The notes under the pieces: model-generated
The model's database searches: none
Told to the model about the DNA's origin: nothing
Seen by the model: only the letters and a program-made list of their open reading frames with translations
Assembly (NCBI GenBank): GCA_019240475.1
Contig: JAFAYI010000031.1
Location: forward strand, 372,001 to 436,000
DNA length: 64,000 bases
From: Acidobacteriaceae bacterium
Lineage (GTDB): Bacteria; Acidobacteriota; Terriglobia; Bryobacterales; Bryobacteraceae
Direction: 5' to 3'
Translations under genes and position numbers: made by a program
Shown here: piece after piece, positions 9,972 through 17,126 of the stretch
Position numbering within the stretch: position 1 is the first letter of the stretch
How the letters are laid out: each line of letters begins with the position of its first letter

Positions 9972-11620
9972 CAGGCGTTGTTCCCCCGGGCGGGAGCACG
10001 GAGCTTGTTGAGGAACGGTGAAAGGGCCTCGGGCGAGAACGGGTCGGCGCCGCGGAGGACGATGGCTTCGAGGGTTTCAATGTCTTCTTTGGCGGGCGAC
10101 AAGGGCGCGGCCAGATAGACGGCTTTGGCGAGTACGGGCTTGGGCCGGCGGCTGAGAAAGCGCCAGAAATCCCGCAACATGGCTTCAAACCATTTGGAGG
10201 AGCCGAGGCCGTAGTAGATGAGAAAGGCGTCGCAATCCTGGAGGTTTTCGCTGTGACGGCGAGGAGCTTCGTGCTCGTCGTCGTCGGCGGCCGGGAGCTT
10301 GCACTCGAAGCCTTGGCTGAAGAGATATCTCCGGAGGGCGCGGAGATCGGCGGAGACGAGATCGAGTGGGTCGCAGAGGATGTAGATGCGGGTGAGGTCA
10401 TCGGCGGCCGGGGCGGCTGGCGGAGGAGAAGCTTTCTTCTGTTTGCGGTCGCGAATGGCTTGCAGGTTGTCGTTGAGGGCGGTCTTAAGGTCGTCGAGAT
10501 TGGTTTCGAGGACGTCGGCGCCCGCGTGAGCGGCCTCATCCTCGCGGAGGTATTGGACGAATCGCTTCTGACGCGGATCGGAAGGATCGAGACCAATGGG
10601 CATCCAAATGAGGCGCTTGAAATCGGCGGCTTGGGAGCGCTCCAACTGAACGCGCTCGGTCTGGGAGCGCTCCAATTGAACGCGCTCGGTCTGGGAGCGC
10701 TCTATCGCGAGATCGCTTTGAAGCCATTCGTTCGATTTCTCGGTTTCGCCTTCGGGGATGAAGCCGTAATCTCTGCCGATCAGGTGAACGGAGAGGACGC
10801 AGTTGTTTAAACAATCGCGCACCTTTTCGCGAAAATCCTTCGCGCGGGAAGGGAGATCGCCAGGGGGAAGAACGGTATAGCCGCGGGCATCGAGCTCGCG
10901 GCGGATCTGGCTGGCTTCTTCGTCGATGTCGGCGGTGGTTTCGGCGAGATAAACGGCAAGGGGTGGAGCAGCGGCGGCCGCCGGCGAGGCGCTTACCTTG
11001 CGGGCCATGCTCTTGAGGACTTCGGCGATGTCCTGCGCGAGATCGTCCACGCGCTTGAAATAGGCGCGCGCGTCGTCGGGGTTGATGAGCGGGCGGAACT
11101 CGTGAACCTTGCGCGGATTTTCGGGATCGGGGCCGTAGAAGCGGTAGGTGCCGGTTCCGCGCAAGGGTTCGGGAAACTGGCTGCGCTGGACGGGCACTTT
11201 CTCCACTTTGAAGATGCGCGACTTTTCTTCGTCGATGTGAATTCCGAGGGTGCGGGCCGCGTGAGCCGCGAATTCTTCAAGCTCGCGGAGGCACCATGGG
11301 CGCTCGAGAAAGCTGGGGCTGAGGATGGACAGCAGCGTGGCGGTGCGGGCCAGGCGGCGGGAGATTTTCGTATCGAAATCTTCGTTGGGACGGATGTCGG
11401 GATCGCGCCAGACCAGAGGCTTCTTGCCGTCGAGGTAAACGGCGACACGGCGTCCGATGTCTTCATCGAGCCGGGCCACCCAGCCTTTGTTTTCCTGTGG
11501 GTAGGCGTCGTCGTCGTTGCGGGCGTAGCTGATGAAGACGTCTTCGTCGAAATCCGGGAGAAAGCCCAAAGCGACCTCGCTGGTAAGAATTAAGATAGCT
11601 TGAAAGAGTGGGCGGCACAA
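9971..11620 (-). CDS. TIR-domain protein with two further TIR-like/Rossmann segments, partner of the STAND NTPase
   Basis: 549 aa. Residues ~25-125 form a TIR domain (DEDVFISYARND, VYLDGKKPLVWRDPDI, LLSILSPSFLERPWCLRELE). The WCxxE motif places Glu113 where TIR NAD hydrolases carry the catalytic glutamate. A second unit (~221-390: LAVYLAETTADID, NNCVLSVHLIGRDYG) and a third (~409-520: TRIYILCDPLD, CDAFLIYYGLGSSKWFE) look like divergent TIR/DUF4062-type folds. Residues 307-330 contain a 10-aa tandem repeat. The start is uncertain: ATG at 11620, or TTG at 11569 with a GAGG just upstream, which would begin nearer the TIR domain. The role is inferred as signalling or cell suicide together with the downstream STAND protein. 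Confidence 0.85.
   Translation of the reverse strand: MCRPLFQAILILTSEVALGFLPDFDEDVFISYARNDDDAYPQENKGWVARLDEDIGRRVAVYLDGKKPLVWRDPDIRPNEDFDTKISRRLARTATLLSILSPSFLERPWCLRELEEFAAHAARTLGIHIDEEKSRIFKVEKVPVQRSQFPEPLRGTGTYRFYGPDPENPRKVHEFRPLINPDDARAYFKRVDDLAQDIAEVLKSMARKVSASPAAAAAPPLAVYLAETTADIDEEASQIRRELDARGYTVLPPGDLPSRAKDFREKVRDCLNNCVLSVHLIGRDYGFIPEGETEKSNEWLQSDLAIERSQTERVQLERSQTERVQLERSQAADFKRLIWMPIGLDPSDPRQKRFVQYLREDEAAHAGADVLETNLDDLKTALNDNLQAIRDRKQKKASPPPAAPAADDLTRIYILCDPLDLVSADLRALRRYLFSQGFECKLPAADDDEHEAPRRHSENLQDCDAFLIYYGLGSSKWFEAMLRDFWRFLSRRPKPVLAKAVYLAAPLSPAKEDIETLEAIVLRGADPFSPEALSPFLNKLRAPARGNNA
10631..10702 (-). repeat. 30-bp tandem repeat inside the TIR gene
   Basis: About 2.4 copies of a 30-bp unit encode the 10-residue unit ERSQTERVQL (residues 307-330, ending ERSQ). 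The two full copies differ at a single base. The unit length is a multiple of three, so copy number can change without breaking the frame. Confidence 0.9.
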
Positions 11621-11694
11621 AGGGGAAAGGCGGCGGGTACTAGAAATGGTGGCTTCCGCGGGATACAGTTAGGGGGATTTTCAGGGAGTAATTT

Positions 11695-11937
11695 ATGAAT
11701 ATCGAGATTAAGCGCTGTTTTTTTTGAAGCGATATCAAGACTGAGGCCGTGAGCCTCAAGCAGGAACTGGAGCGTGAGTTCGGCACGCCGGTTCGGATAC
11801 GCGCCGGGGCGCCTGGCGGGTTGGATGTTCTGGTGGATGGCGAGAAGGTTTATTCGAAGAAGCAGACGGGGCGCATGCCGAGCGCAGCGGAGTTGATTAC
11901 TCTGTTGCGGCCGCGGGTGGCGGGCAGTAGCGGGTGA
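11695..11937 (+). CDS. SelW-like (Rdx family) selenoprotein with CxxU motif, TGA = selenocysteine at codon 11
   Basis: 80 aa including Sec. A conventional call would begin at GTG 11749 and miss the active site. The same frame extends up to ATG 11695, interrupted by one TGA (11725-11727), and reads MNIEIKRCFF-Sec-SDIKTEAV, giving C8-F-F-U11. This is exactly the CxxU position of the SelT/SelW/SelH (Rdx, thioredoxin-like) family. Downstream residues match the family: LKQELEREFG, the glycine turn AGAPGG, LVDGEKVYSKKQTGRMPS. AGGGAG at 11683-11688 lies 6 nt before the ATG. A SECIS-like hairpin follows the TGA. The family is linked to redox chemistry; the substrate is unknown. No sel genes are in the window. 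Confidence 0.85.
11742..11758 (+). promoter_or_regulatory. Putative bacterial SECIS hairpin
   Basis: A 6-bp perfect stem (TGAGGC at 11742-11747 with GCCTCA at 11753-11758) has the 5-nt loop CGTGA. The apical loop begins 20 nt after the TGA and has G as its second base. Both agree with the published general model of bacterial SECIS elements (loop roughly 16-37 nt downstream, G among the first two loop bases). Confidence 0.65.
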
Positions 11938-11956
11938 GGAGCGCGGCGGGCGGCGA

Positions 11957-14611
11957 CTAGTCTTCGCGAAGCAGTATCAGAGGGTCGATGGAGAGAGCGC
12001 GTTGGGCCGGAATCCAGGTGGCGAGCAAGCCGAGGAGGCCCATTGCGAAGACGACTCCGGCGAGCACAAGCGGGTCTTTCGGCGTGGCGTGATAGACGAT
12101 GGCGGAGAGGACGTTGGAGGCGGCGATGCCGAGCAGCAGGCCCGCGGCAGAACCGAAGGCGAGCAAGCGGACGGCGCGCCCGAGCGCGGACTGCAGGACT
12201 TCTTTGCGCTGCGCGCCGAGAGCGAGGCGAATTCCGAGTTCCTTGAGGCGTTTGGCGACCGAATAAGCGGCCATGCCGAAGATGCCCGTGACCGATAGCA
12301 GCGCGCCGATTGCGCCGAGCACGCCGAGGGTGACGGTCGCCATGCGGGAGGCGAAGAGGGCGGCCGCATCGAGCTCCTGGTTCCAGGTCTCGGCGGCAAA
12401 CGGGACGCCGGGATCGAGGCCGTGGAGCTTGGCTTGGATGGCGCGGGCCGATTCGGGCGAGAGTTCGGCGGCGGGTCCCGTACGCATGCGCGCAACGAGA
12501 GTGGTCTGGCTCGAAGGCTGCTGCGAGAAGGGAAGGAACATGGCGGGGCGGAGATCTTCGGTGAGAGTTCCGTACTTGCCGTCATCGACAACGCCAATTA
12601 CTTGAATGCGGGTACCGGCCGGCATTTTGAAGGAAGCGCCGAGGGCGCGGGGAACCGAGCCGAAGATCTTGCGCGCGAATTCGCGATTGACGATGGCGAC
12701 GGGGGGAGAGCTTCGGTCGTCATGCCAGGTGAAATTGCGGCCGGAGAGCAAGGCGATCTGCGCGGCAGGCAGATATCCGGGAGAGACGCGATACATGGCA
12801 GGTTCAGCGGCGGCGTGCGCGGATTTCAGATCGACGGCGTCGGAGGTGAAAACAGGGGAGGTGTTGGCGCCATAGTAGAGAGGCGGACGATCTACGGCGC
12901 CGACGGCGGTTACGCCGGGAATGGCTTGCAGAGTATCGATCATGCGCTTCTGCATGGCGGAGACGGCTTCGCCGCGATAGCCGGCCATGTTCAGGTCGGT
13001 ACTCAGCAGGAGGACGCCGCGCGGGTTGAAGCCGAAATTGCTGTTTAGAGAGCGCACCAGGCCGCGCACGGCGACGAGTGAAGAGGTAACCAGCACGGCG
13101 CAGATAGAGATTTGCAGCGCAAGCAGCAGGTCTCGGACGGTGAAGCGGCGGCCGGCTCTGCCCAGGGAACCGGACTTGACGATCTGGTAAGGATCGGCAC
13201 GCATGACCTGACGGACCGGCACGATGCCAAACAACAGGCCGCTGGCGAGCGACGCAAAGAGCGCGACAGCGTAGATTTTGGGATCGAGATCAATGGGGAC
13301 GTGGAAGGTGGGCGCGGTGGCAAGCGGAGCCCAAGCGGCTAGGGCATGCAGCAGTTCGACGCTGGCCCATAATCCGGCCGCGCCGCCGGCGACGGAGATG
13401 AGCAAGGCTTCGGTGAGCAGTTGACGCAGAATGCGGCGACGGCTGGAGCCGAGGGCGAGACGGAGAGCGACTTCGCGCGAACGGTCCGCGGCGCGGGCTG
13501 CGAAGAGGCTGCCGAGATTGGCACAGGCGGCAAGCAGGATTAAGCCGGCGAGCAGCATCAATCCGCTCATGAAGGCTTTGAGTGGACTGCCGAACCAATC
13601 GCCCGCCAGATCGGGATGCGTAAGCGAGAAGGTCATGTAGCTGTCGTCTTTGGGATAGGTCTTTTCAAGGGAGGCGCCAATGGAGTCGAGGTCGGCGACG
13701 GCCTGTGCGGGAGCGACACCGGGTTTGAGGTGGCCGAACATCATCAAGAGGGTGCGGGCGCCGCGGTCGCGAAGGGTATCGACGCCTTCGACTTGTTCCT
13801 GGTCGATGAGCGGCACCCAGAAATCGGGGTAGAGGAACAGCAGAGTGCCTTTGAAGCCGGGAGGCGCGACGCCGAGGATGGTGTAGGGATGCTTGTTTAA
13901 GAGGACGCTGCGGCCGACAACGGAACGGTCGTCTTGAAAGTGAGTGTGCCAATAGGTGTAGGGCAGAACGATATAGGGGGCGCTGTTGGGCCCGCGCTCA
14001 TCGGATGAGTGAAAGAAGCGGCCGAGATAGGGCTGGATGTGCAGAGCGTCGAAGTAGTTGCCGGTGACTTCTTCGATCCAGGCGGAGGTGGTGAAAGTGC
14101 GGGTGACGAGGCCGGCATAGCTGAGCTGATAGGCAGAGAGCGTTTCGAAGGTGCGGTTGCGATCGCGGAGATCGAGGTAATCGGGATAGGACTGGGCGAC
14201 AGATTTGAAGCCGCCGCGCTGGATGCCGTACAGCGTGGCGGGAGAAGGCACCGATAGCGGGCGCAGGATGAGCGCGTTCAAGACGCCGAAGACCACGGCG
14301 TTCGCGCCTATGGCGAGGGCAAGAGTGAAGACGGCGACAAAGGTGAACCCTGGAGACTTGCGCAGCAGGCGGAGGGCGAAGCGCACGTCCTGGACCAAGG
14401 AATCGAGGAACTGGCCGCCGCGGGCTTCGCGACATTCTTCTTCAAAGCGCGCGCGGCCTCCGAACTCGATGCGGGCGCGGCGTTCGGCGGCGGCGCGAGA
14501 AAGACCGGAGCGTTCGAGGTCGGCTGCGCGATGCTCGATGTGCGAGCGGAGCTCCTCTTCGAGCTCCGCATCGATGGGAGAACGGCGAAGAAGCCGGGCC
14601 ATGAGGTTCAT
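11957..14611 (-). CDS. ADOP-type FtsX/MacB-like ABC permease
   Basis: 884 aa from ATG 14611, chosen because a near-perfect GGAGGAAAT precedes it and it overlaps the PadR stop as ATGA; an upstream in-frame ATG at 14707 lies inside PadR. Order: cytoplasmic prefix (RRSPIDAELEEELRSHIEHR), first TM helix and MacB-like periplasmic domain (KSPGFTFVAVFTLALAIGANA onward), FtsX permease domain near the middle (LMLLAGLILLAACANLGSLF), a second periplasmic domain, and a C-terminal FtsX domain ending IPAQRALSIDPLILLRED. This duplicated layout without an attached ATPase is the 'acidobacterial duplicated orphan permease' family. Substrate unknown; probably controlled by the coupled PadR regulator. Confidence 0.92.
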   Translation of the reverse strand: MNLMARLLRRSPIDAELEEELRSHIEHRAADLERSGLSRAAAERRARIEFGGRARFEEECREARGGQFLDSLVQDVRFALRLLRKSPGFTFVAVFTLALAIGANAVVFGVLNALILRPLSVPSPATLYGIQRGGFKSVAQSYPDYLDLRDRNRTFETLSAYQLSYAGLVTRTFTTSAWIEEVTGNYFDALHIQPYLGRFFHSSDERGPNSAPYIVLPYTYWHTHFQDDRSVVGRSVLLNKHPYTILGVAPPGFKGTLLFLYPDFWVPLIDQEQVEGVDTLRDRGARTLLMMFGHLKPGVAPAQAVADLDSIGASLEKTYPKDDSYMTFSLTHPDLAGDWFGSPLKAFMSGLMLLAGLILLAACANLGSLFAARAADRSREVALRLALGSSRRRILRQLLTEALLISVAGGAAGLWASVELLHALAAWAPLATAPTFHVPIDLDPKIYAVALFASLASGLLFGIVPVRQVMRADPYQIVKSGSLGRAGRRFTVRDLLLALQISICAVLVTSSLVAVRGLVRSLNSNFGFNPRGVLLLSTDLNMAGYRGEAVSAMQKRMIDTLQAIPGVTAVGAVDRPPLYYGANTSPVFTSDAVDLKSAHAAAEPAMYRVSPGYLPAAQIALLSGRNFTWHDDRSSPPVAIVNREFARKIFGSVPRALGASFKMPAGTRIQVIGVVDDGKYGTLTEDLRPAMFLPFSQQPSSQTTLVARMRTGPAAELSPESARAIQAKLHGLDPGVPFAAETWNQELDAAALFASRMATVTLGVLGAIGALLSVTGIFGMAAYSVAKRLKELGIRLALGAQRKEVLQSALGRAVRLLAFGSAAGLLLGIAASNVLSAIVYHATPKDPLVLAGVVFAMGLLGLLATWIPAQRALSIDPLILLRED

Positions 14612-14988
14612 ATTTCCTCCGGTTCGAGGGCCAGGGCGCGTTTGGCGTTGGGGGAAACGGGTTGGGCAGAAAGCGCGGAAGCGATGGCGACGGCCAAACG
14701 GTTCCAACCTTCGGTTTCTTCGCGAAGACGCTTGCGGCCTTGCGGGGTGAGTTCATAGAATTTGGCTCGGCGGTTATTTTCCGAAGCGCCCCAGTTCGCT
14801 TTGAGAAGGCCTTGACGAACCAGGCGGAAGAGCGCCGGGTAGAGAGCGCCTTGCTCGACGAGCAGGGCCTGTCCGGAGATCTGGCCGATGCGCAAGAGCA
14901 CCCCGTAGCCGTGCAGCGGGCCAAGCGAGACGGCTTTGAGGATCAGGAGGTCGAGGGTTCCGGGTAGCAATTGGGCCTGTTCTGGCAT
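14608..14988 (-). CDS. PadR-family transcriptional regulator
   Basis: 126 aa from ATG 14988 (MPEQAQLLPGTLDLL), with AGGA just upstream; the frame stays open further upstream but the family begins here. The winged-helix PadR N terminus is clear: LPGTLDLLILKAV, GPLHGYGVLLRI, LVEQGALYPALFRLVRQGLL, FYELTPQGRKRL. A short C-terminal helix follows. PadR proteins are usually ligand-responsive repressors of adjacent transporter genes and of themselves. The stop overlaps the ADOP permease start by 4 nt (ATGA), so the two are made together. Confidence 0.94.
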   Translation of the reverse strand: MPEQAQLLPGTLDLLILKAVSLGPLHGYGVLLRIGQISGQALLVEQGALYPALFRLVRQGLLKANWGASENNRRAKFYELTPQGRKRLREETEGWNRLAVAIASALSAQPVSPNAKRALALEPEEI

Positions 14989-14993
14989 CGCTT

Positions 14994-15041
14994 TCCTAAC
15001 TTGATTAGGAGTATAAAGCCGTTCTCCTAAGTTGTCAAGGA
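14994..15041 (-). promoter_or_regulatory. padR-ADOP promoter with paired operator-like palindromes
   Basis: On the minus strand TTGACA (15038-15033), a 17-nt spacer and TATACT (15015-15010) form a near-consensus sigma-70 promoter 22 nt before the padR start. Two related 17-bp sites overlap it. TCCTAACTTGATTAGGA (14994-15010) is a palindrome of TCCTAA/TTAGGA directly after the -10, and TCCTAAGTTGTCAAGGA (15025-15041) covers the -35. The sites are 31 bp apart, about three helical turns. This is the expected arrangement for autorepression by PadR. Confidence 0.8.
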
Positions 15042-15115
15042 GAGAGTCGCGGGCTGGGCGCGGCTTGCCGGATTTCTGACGTATACTACATAGGGCGGTC
15101 CGCCCCGGAGAGGCC

Positions 15116-15586
15116 GTGGAGCCAGAGCGAGAACAGGCCGAAGGGGAGATCGAGTCGCCCCGTTTTTTGTGGGTGGCGGCTTTGACGATGGGAATCTCAT
15201 TAATGCTGGTGCTGGGGGTTCGCGAGGGCGCGATACGCATATTGCATCCGAGCCCCGCCTTCGAGCCGCTTGGCTTGGGCCCTCCGATTGTCGACGCGAC
15301 ACTTTGTGTGATCGTGGCGATTTTCGTATTCCTGAAGATTTCGTCGTATCCGAATCCAGTCAAACGATGGCGTTATGTGTCATCCGCCGCGCTCGGACTG
15401 TCCTTCATCCCTGACGTTTTGCTAGCCGTGTATCACGGCATGGGAGGGGGCTGGCCGGAAGCTTGCGCTCTCATGATGATGCACATTGTGGTTTGGATAG
15501 TGTGCGTGACGGTGCTGCCTGGCCTAGCGTTTACTAAGCGCTCCTCGACCAGGGTTCGAAAGAACGGGCGTTTGTCGATACTCTAA
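15116..15586 (+). CDS. Four-helix inner-membrane protein, function unknown
   Basis: 156 aa from GTG 15116 with GGAG a few bases upstream. Four hydrophobic segments are visible: FLWVAALTMGISLMLVLGV, PPIVDATLCVIVAIFVFL, YVSSAALGLSFIPDVLLAVY and ALMMMHIVVWIVCVTVLPGL. The overall plan (four TM helices, Met/His-rich last helix with MMMHIVV) resembles small uncharacterised membrane families such as DUF6069, but this is an impression. It is divergent from padR. Inverted repeats follow the stop at 15581-15610, without a clear T run. Confidence 0.7.
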   Translation: MEPEREQAEGEIESPRFLWVAALTMGISLMLVLGVREGAIRILHPSPAFEPLGLGPPIVDATLCVIVAIFVFLKISSYPNPVKRWRYVSSAALGLSFIPDVLLAVYHGMGGGWPEACALMMMHIVVWIVCVTVLPGLAFTKRSSTRVRKNGRLSIL

Positions 15587-15669
15587 GACGTTTAGAGCGC
15601 GTCCTAAACGGCGGCCGATTTTTCGAGAATGGGGGTCGGCGAGCAAGCGCGGTTTTTGGGGTAGCTCCA

Positions 15670-16197
15670 GTGACACAGAAATACGCGAGAATCGAGCGGG
15701 AGCGGCGGTTTCTTCTGGATCGATTTCCGGAGGGCGTCCAGGTGGTGCGGGTGCTGGGTATCAGGGACCGGTATATCGAGGGCACTCGGCTGCGATTGAG
15801 GGAACAGAGGCAGGAGGGCGGCGAAAGGATTTACAAACTGGCGCAGAAGCTGCCCTTGCGAGGGGCGGGGGCGCAGCAGGGGTTTCTGACGAACCTGTAT
15901 CTGAATGAGCGCGAGTACGAGACGATCGCGCGATTGCCTTCTTGGGGGCTACAGAAGACGCGCCATAGCGTGCCGCCGATGGGCATCGATGTGTTCGAAG
16001 GGGCGCTGGCGGGGTTAGTGATGGCGGAAGTCGAGTTCGAATCGGAAGGTGAGGCGGAAGCATTCGCGGCGCCCGGGTTTGTGGGGCCGGAGGTGACGGG
16101 GGACGAGCGGTTTACGGGAGGGGTGCTGGCGCGGACGACCAGGGAGGAGTTGGCGGGATGGCTGGGGGAGTATGGGATGCGAGGGCCTCAGCGCTGA
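15670..16197 (+). CDS. CYTH-domain protein (triphosphate tunnel family)
   Basis: 175 aa from a GTG start. The N-terminal IERERRFLL corresponds to the ExExK/R strand of CYTH domains, followed by strand motifs typical of the tunnel fold (RDRYIEGTRLRLREQR, IYKLAQKLPL, TNLYLNEREYETIARL, MAEVEFESEGEAEAF). Members bind inorganic triphosphate or nucleotide triphosphates with divalent metal, and bacterial ones are often tripolyphosphatases. It overlaps the end of the convergent hicB by 10 nt. Confidence 0.85.
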   Translation: MTQKYARIERERRFLLDRFPEGVQVVRVLGIRDRYIEGTRLRLREQRQEGGERIYKLAQKLPLRGAGAQQGFLTNLYLNEREYETIARLPSWGLQKTRHSVPPMGIDVFEGALAGLVMAEVEFESEGEAEAFAAPGFVGPEVTGDERFTGGVLARTTREELAGWLGEYGMRGPQR

Positions 16198-16526
16198 GCT
16201 AAATACCGTTCTAGCGCCTGGGTCACGACGGAGTTGAGAGTGGTGTCGTGCTCCTCGGCGTAGGTGACGATGCGGCGGTGGAGCTCCGGCTTAGTGCGAA
16301 CATTGAATGTTCCCTTGAACGGCATGTCGGGCGGCTTTCCTTGCTGCTCACACAGCTCAAGGTAGTCGTCGATGGCCTGATGGAAGGCTTCTCGCAGACT
16401 GGTGACGTCCGAGCCTTCGTAACTCAAGAGAGGGCGGATGAACATGACTTTGCCGAAGAAGATTTGATCTTCGTCGCTGTAGTGAACTGCGCCTTGGTAG
16501 CCCTTGTACTCCATAAAGTTCTTCAT
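16188..16526 (-). CDS. hicB: HicB-family antitoxin
   Basis: 112 aa. The N-terminal part is a partial-RNase-H-like HicB fold (YKGYQGAVHYSDEDQIFFGK, LLSYEGSDVTSLREAFHQA). The C-terminal part is a ribbon-helix-helix DNA-binding segment (FKGTFNVRTKPELHRRIV, TLNSVVTQALERYL). HicB neutralises HicA and represses the operon through the RHH domain. Its ATG overlaps the hicA stop (ATGA, 16523-16526), the usual toxin-first order for this subtype. Confidence 0.92.
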   Translation of the reverse strand: MKNFMEYKGYQGAVHYSDEDQIFFGKVMFIRPLLSYEGSDVTSLREAFHQAIDDYLELCEQQGKPPDMPFKGTFNVRTKPELHRRIVTYAEEHDTTLNSVVTQALERYLAQR

Positions 16527-16778
16527 GCGAGTCCCTCCTCTTTCAGGTAGGCGACGATTTGCGTGACCTGATATGCCTTCAATTCGTTACCGGGATGCGG
16601 TTTATGCAAGATGATAGGCTCCCGATCCGGGTGGACGAATCTCCGACGCGAGCCTGCGGTTTTTCCGGGTGCGGTTTCGGTGTATCCGAATCCAGCCAAG
16701 AGAGTCGCGAGTTTCGTCCCATGTAAAATCCTTAGGCTTCCTGAGCAGCCTCTCTAGCAGCTTTGTGCGCCGGCTCAT
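16523..16778 (-). pseudogene. hicA: hicA toxin gene with a one-base frameshift
   Basis: Not a single open frame. From ATG 16778 the protein reads MSRRTKLLERLLRKPKDFTWDE, which is the HicA N terminus. The frame then slips by one base at an AAA run (plus strand TTT at 16712-16714) and continues in another frame as LATLLAGFGYTET, GSRRRFVHPD, ILHKPHPGNELKAY and VAYLKEEGLA to the stop at 16523. Removing one A from GACGAAACTC restores DEL and an 84-aa HicA of normal length (double-stranded-RNA-binding-like mRNA interferase). The toxin is therefore inactive unless this is a sequencing error or ribosomal frameshifting occurs. Confidence 0.88.
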
Positions 16779-17126
16779 CGGGTGTAGTTGAAGGAAGCTT
16801 CACAGTTATTGTCCTATGGCAGCCTTGCAGGTTGCAACTATTCTTAGTTGCAAGAAGATCGGGAGGAAGTCATTCAGTTCTTGGGGCCCGAGATTCGACA
16901 CTTGGCTATCGACCCAGAAAGCATAAAACTCCGTTTTCGTGGGAAGCGCACTTTGGCCTGCTCACCCTTTCTGTTTTTTGGTCTCATCGAGCGGCGCGAC
17001 CGTTCGACATGAGAGATTACTTCGCATGGGAGATGGTTCGCGGCAGAATCGCGATTACGGGCTGAGTCCGCGCCGCTAGGTAGCCGCCAGCGGTCGAAAG
17101 TGGCCTTGGAATCGACGAGTGATTCG
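16779..17126. other. Non-coding gap between hicA and accC
   Basis: About 350 bases. It holds the hicAB promoter/operator at its left end. The rest has no gene I can support. One short plus-strand open stretch (from just after 16848 to ~17010, reading EDREEVIQFLGPEIRHLA) looks protein-like but lacks a start codon, being preceded directly by TAG, and any ribosome binding site. It may be a remnant. Confidence 0.4.
16832..16853. promoter_or_regulatory. Perfect inverted repeat, probable HicB operator at the hicAB promoter
   Basis: TTGCAACTA (16832-16840) and TAGTTGCAA (16845-16853) are perfect 9-bp arms separated by TTCT, 54 bp upstream of the hicA ATG. On the minus strand the downstream TTGCAA is followed 18 nt later by GACAAT, a plausible -35/-10 pair, so the palindrome covers the -35. 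This is where an RHH antitoxin would autorepress. Confidence 0.6.

Noticed and set aside
5745..11620. CBASS or other cyclic-nucleotide defence system at the TIR/STAND locus
   Set aside because: No cyclase, SAVED/CARF sensor or accessory E1/E2-like gene is adjacent; only TIR and STAND proteins are seen.
11718..11725. Run of eight T before the TGA as a frameshift explanation for the SelW-like gene
   Set aside because: The coding frame is identical on both sides of the TGA, so no shift is needed, and the TGA falls exactly on the family's Sec/Cys position.
15581..15610. Terminator after the 156-aa membrane protein gene
   Set aside because: Overlapping inverted repeats are present (CTCTAA/TTAGAG and CGTTTAG/CTAAACG) but no T run follows, so a terminator call is not supported.
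16763..17065. 100-aa open frame between hicA and accC
   Set aside because: No ribosome binding site, low-complexity mixed composition, and it covers the hicAB operator; not supported as a gene.
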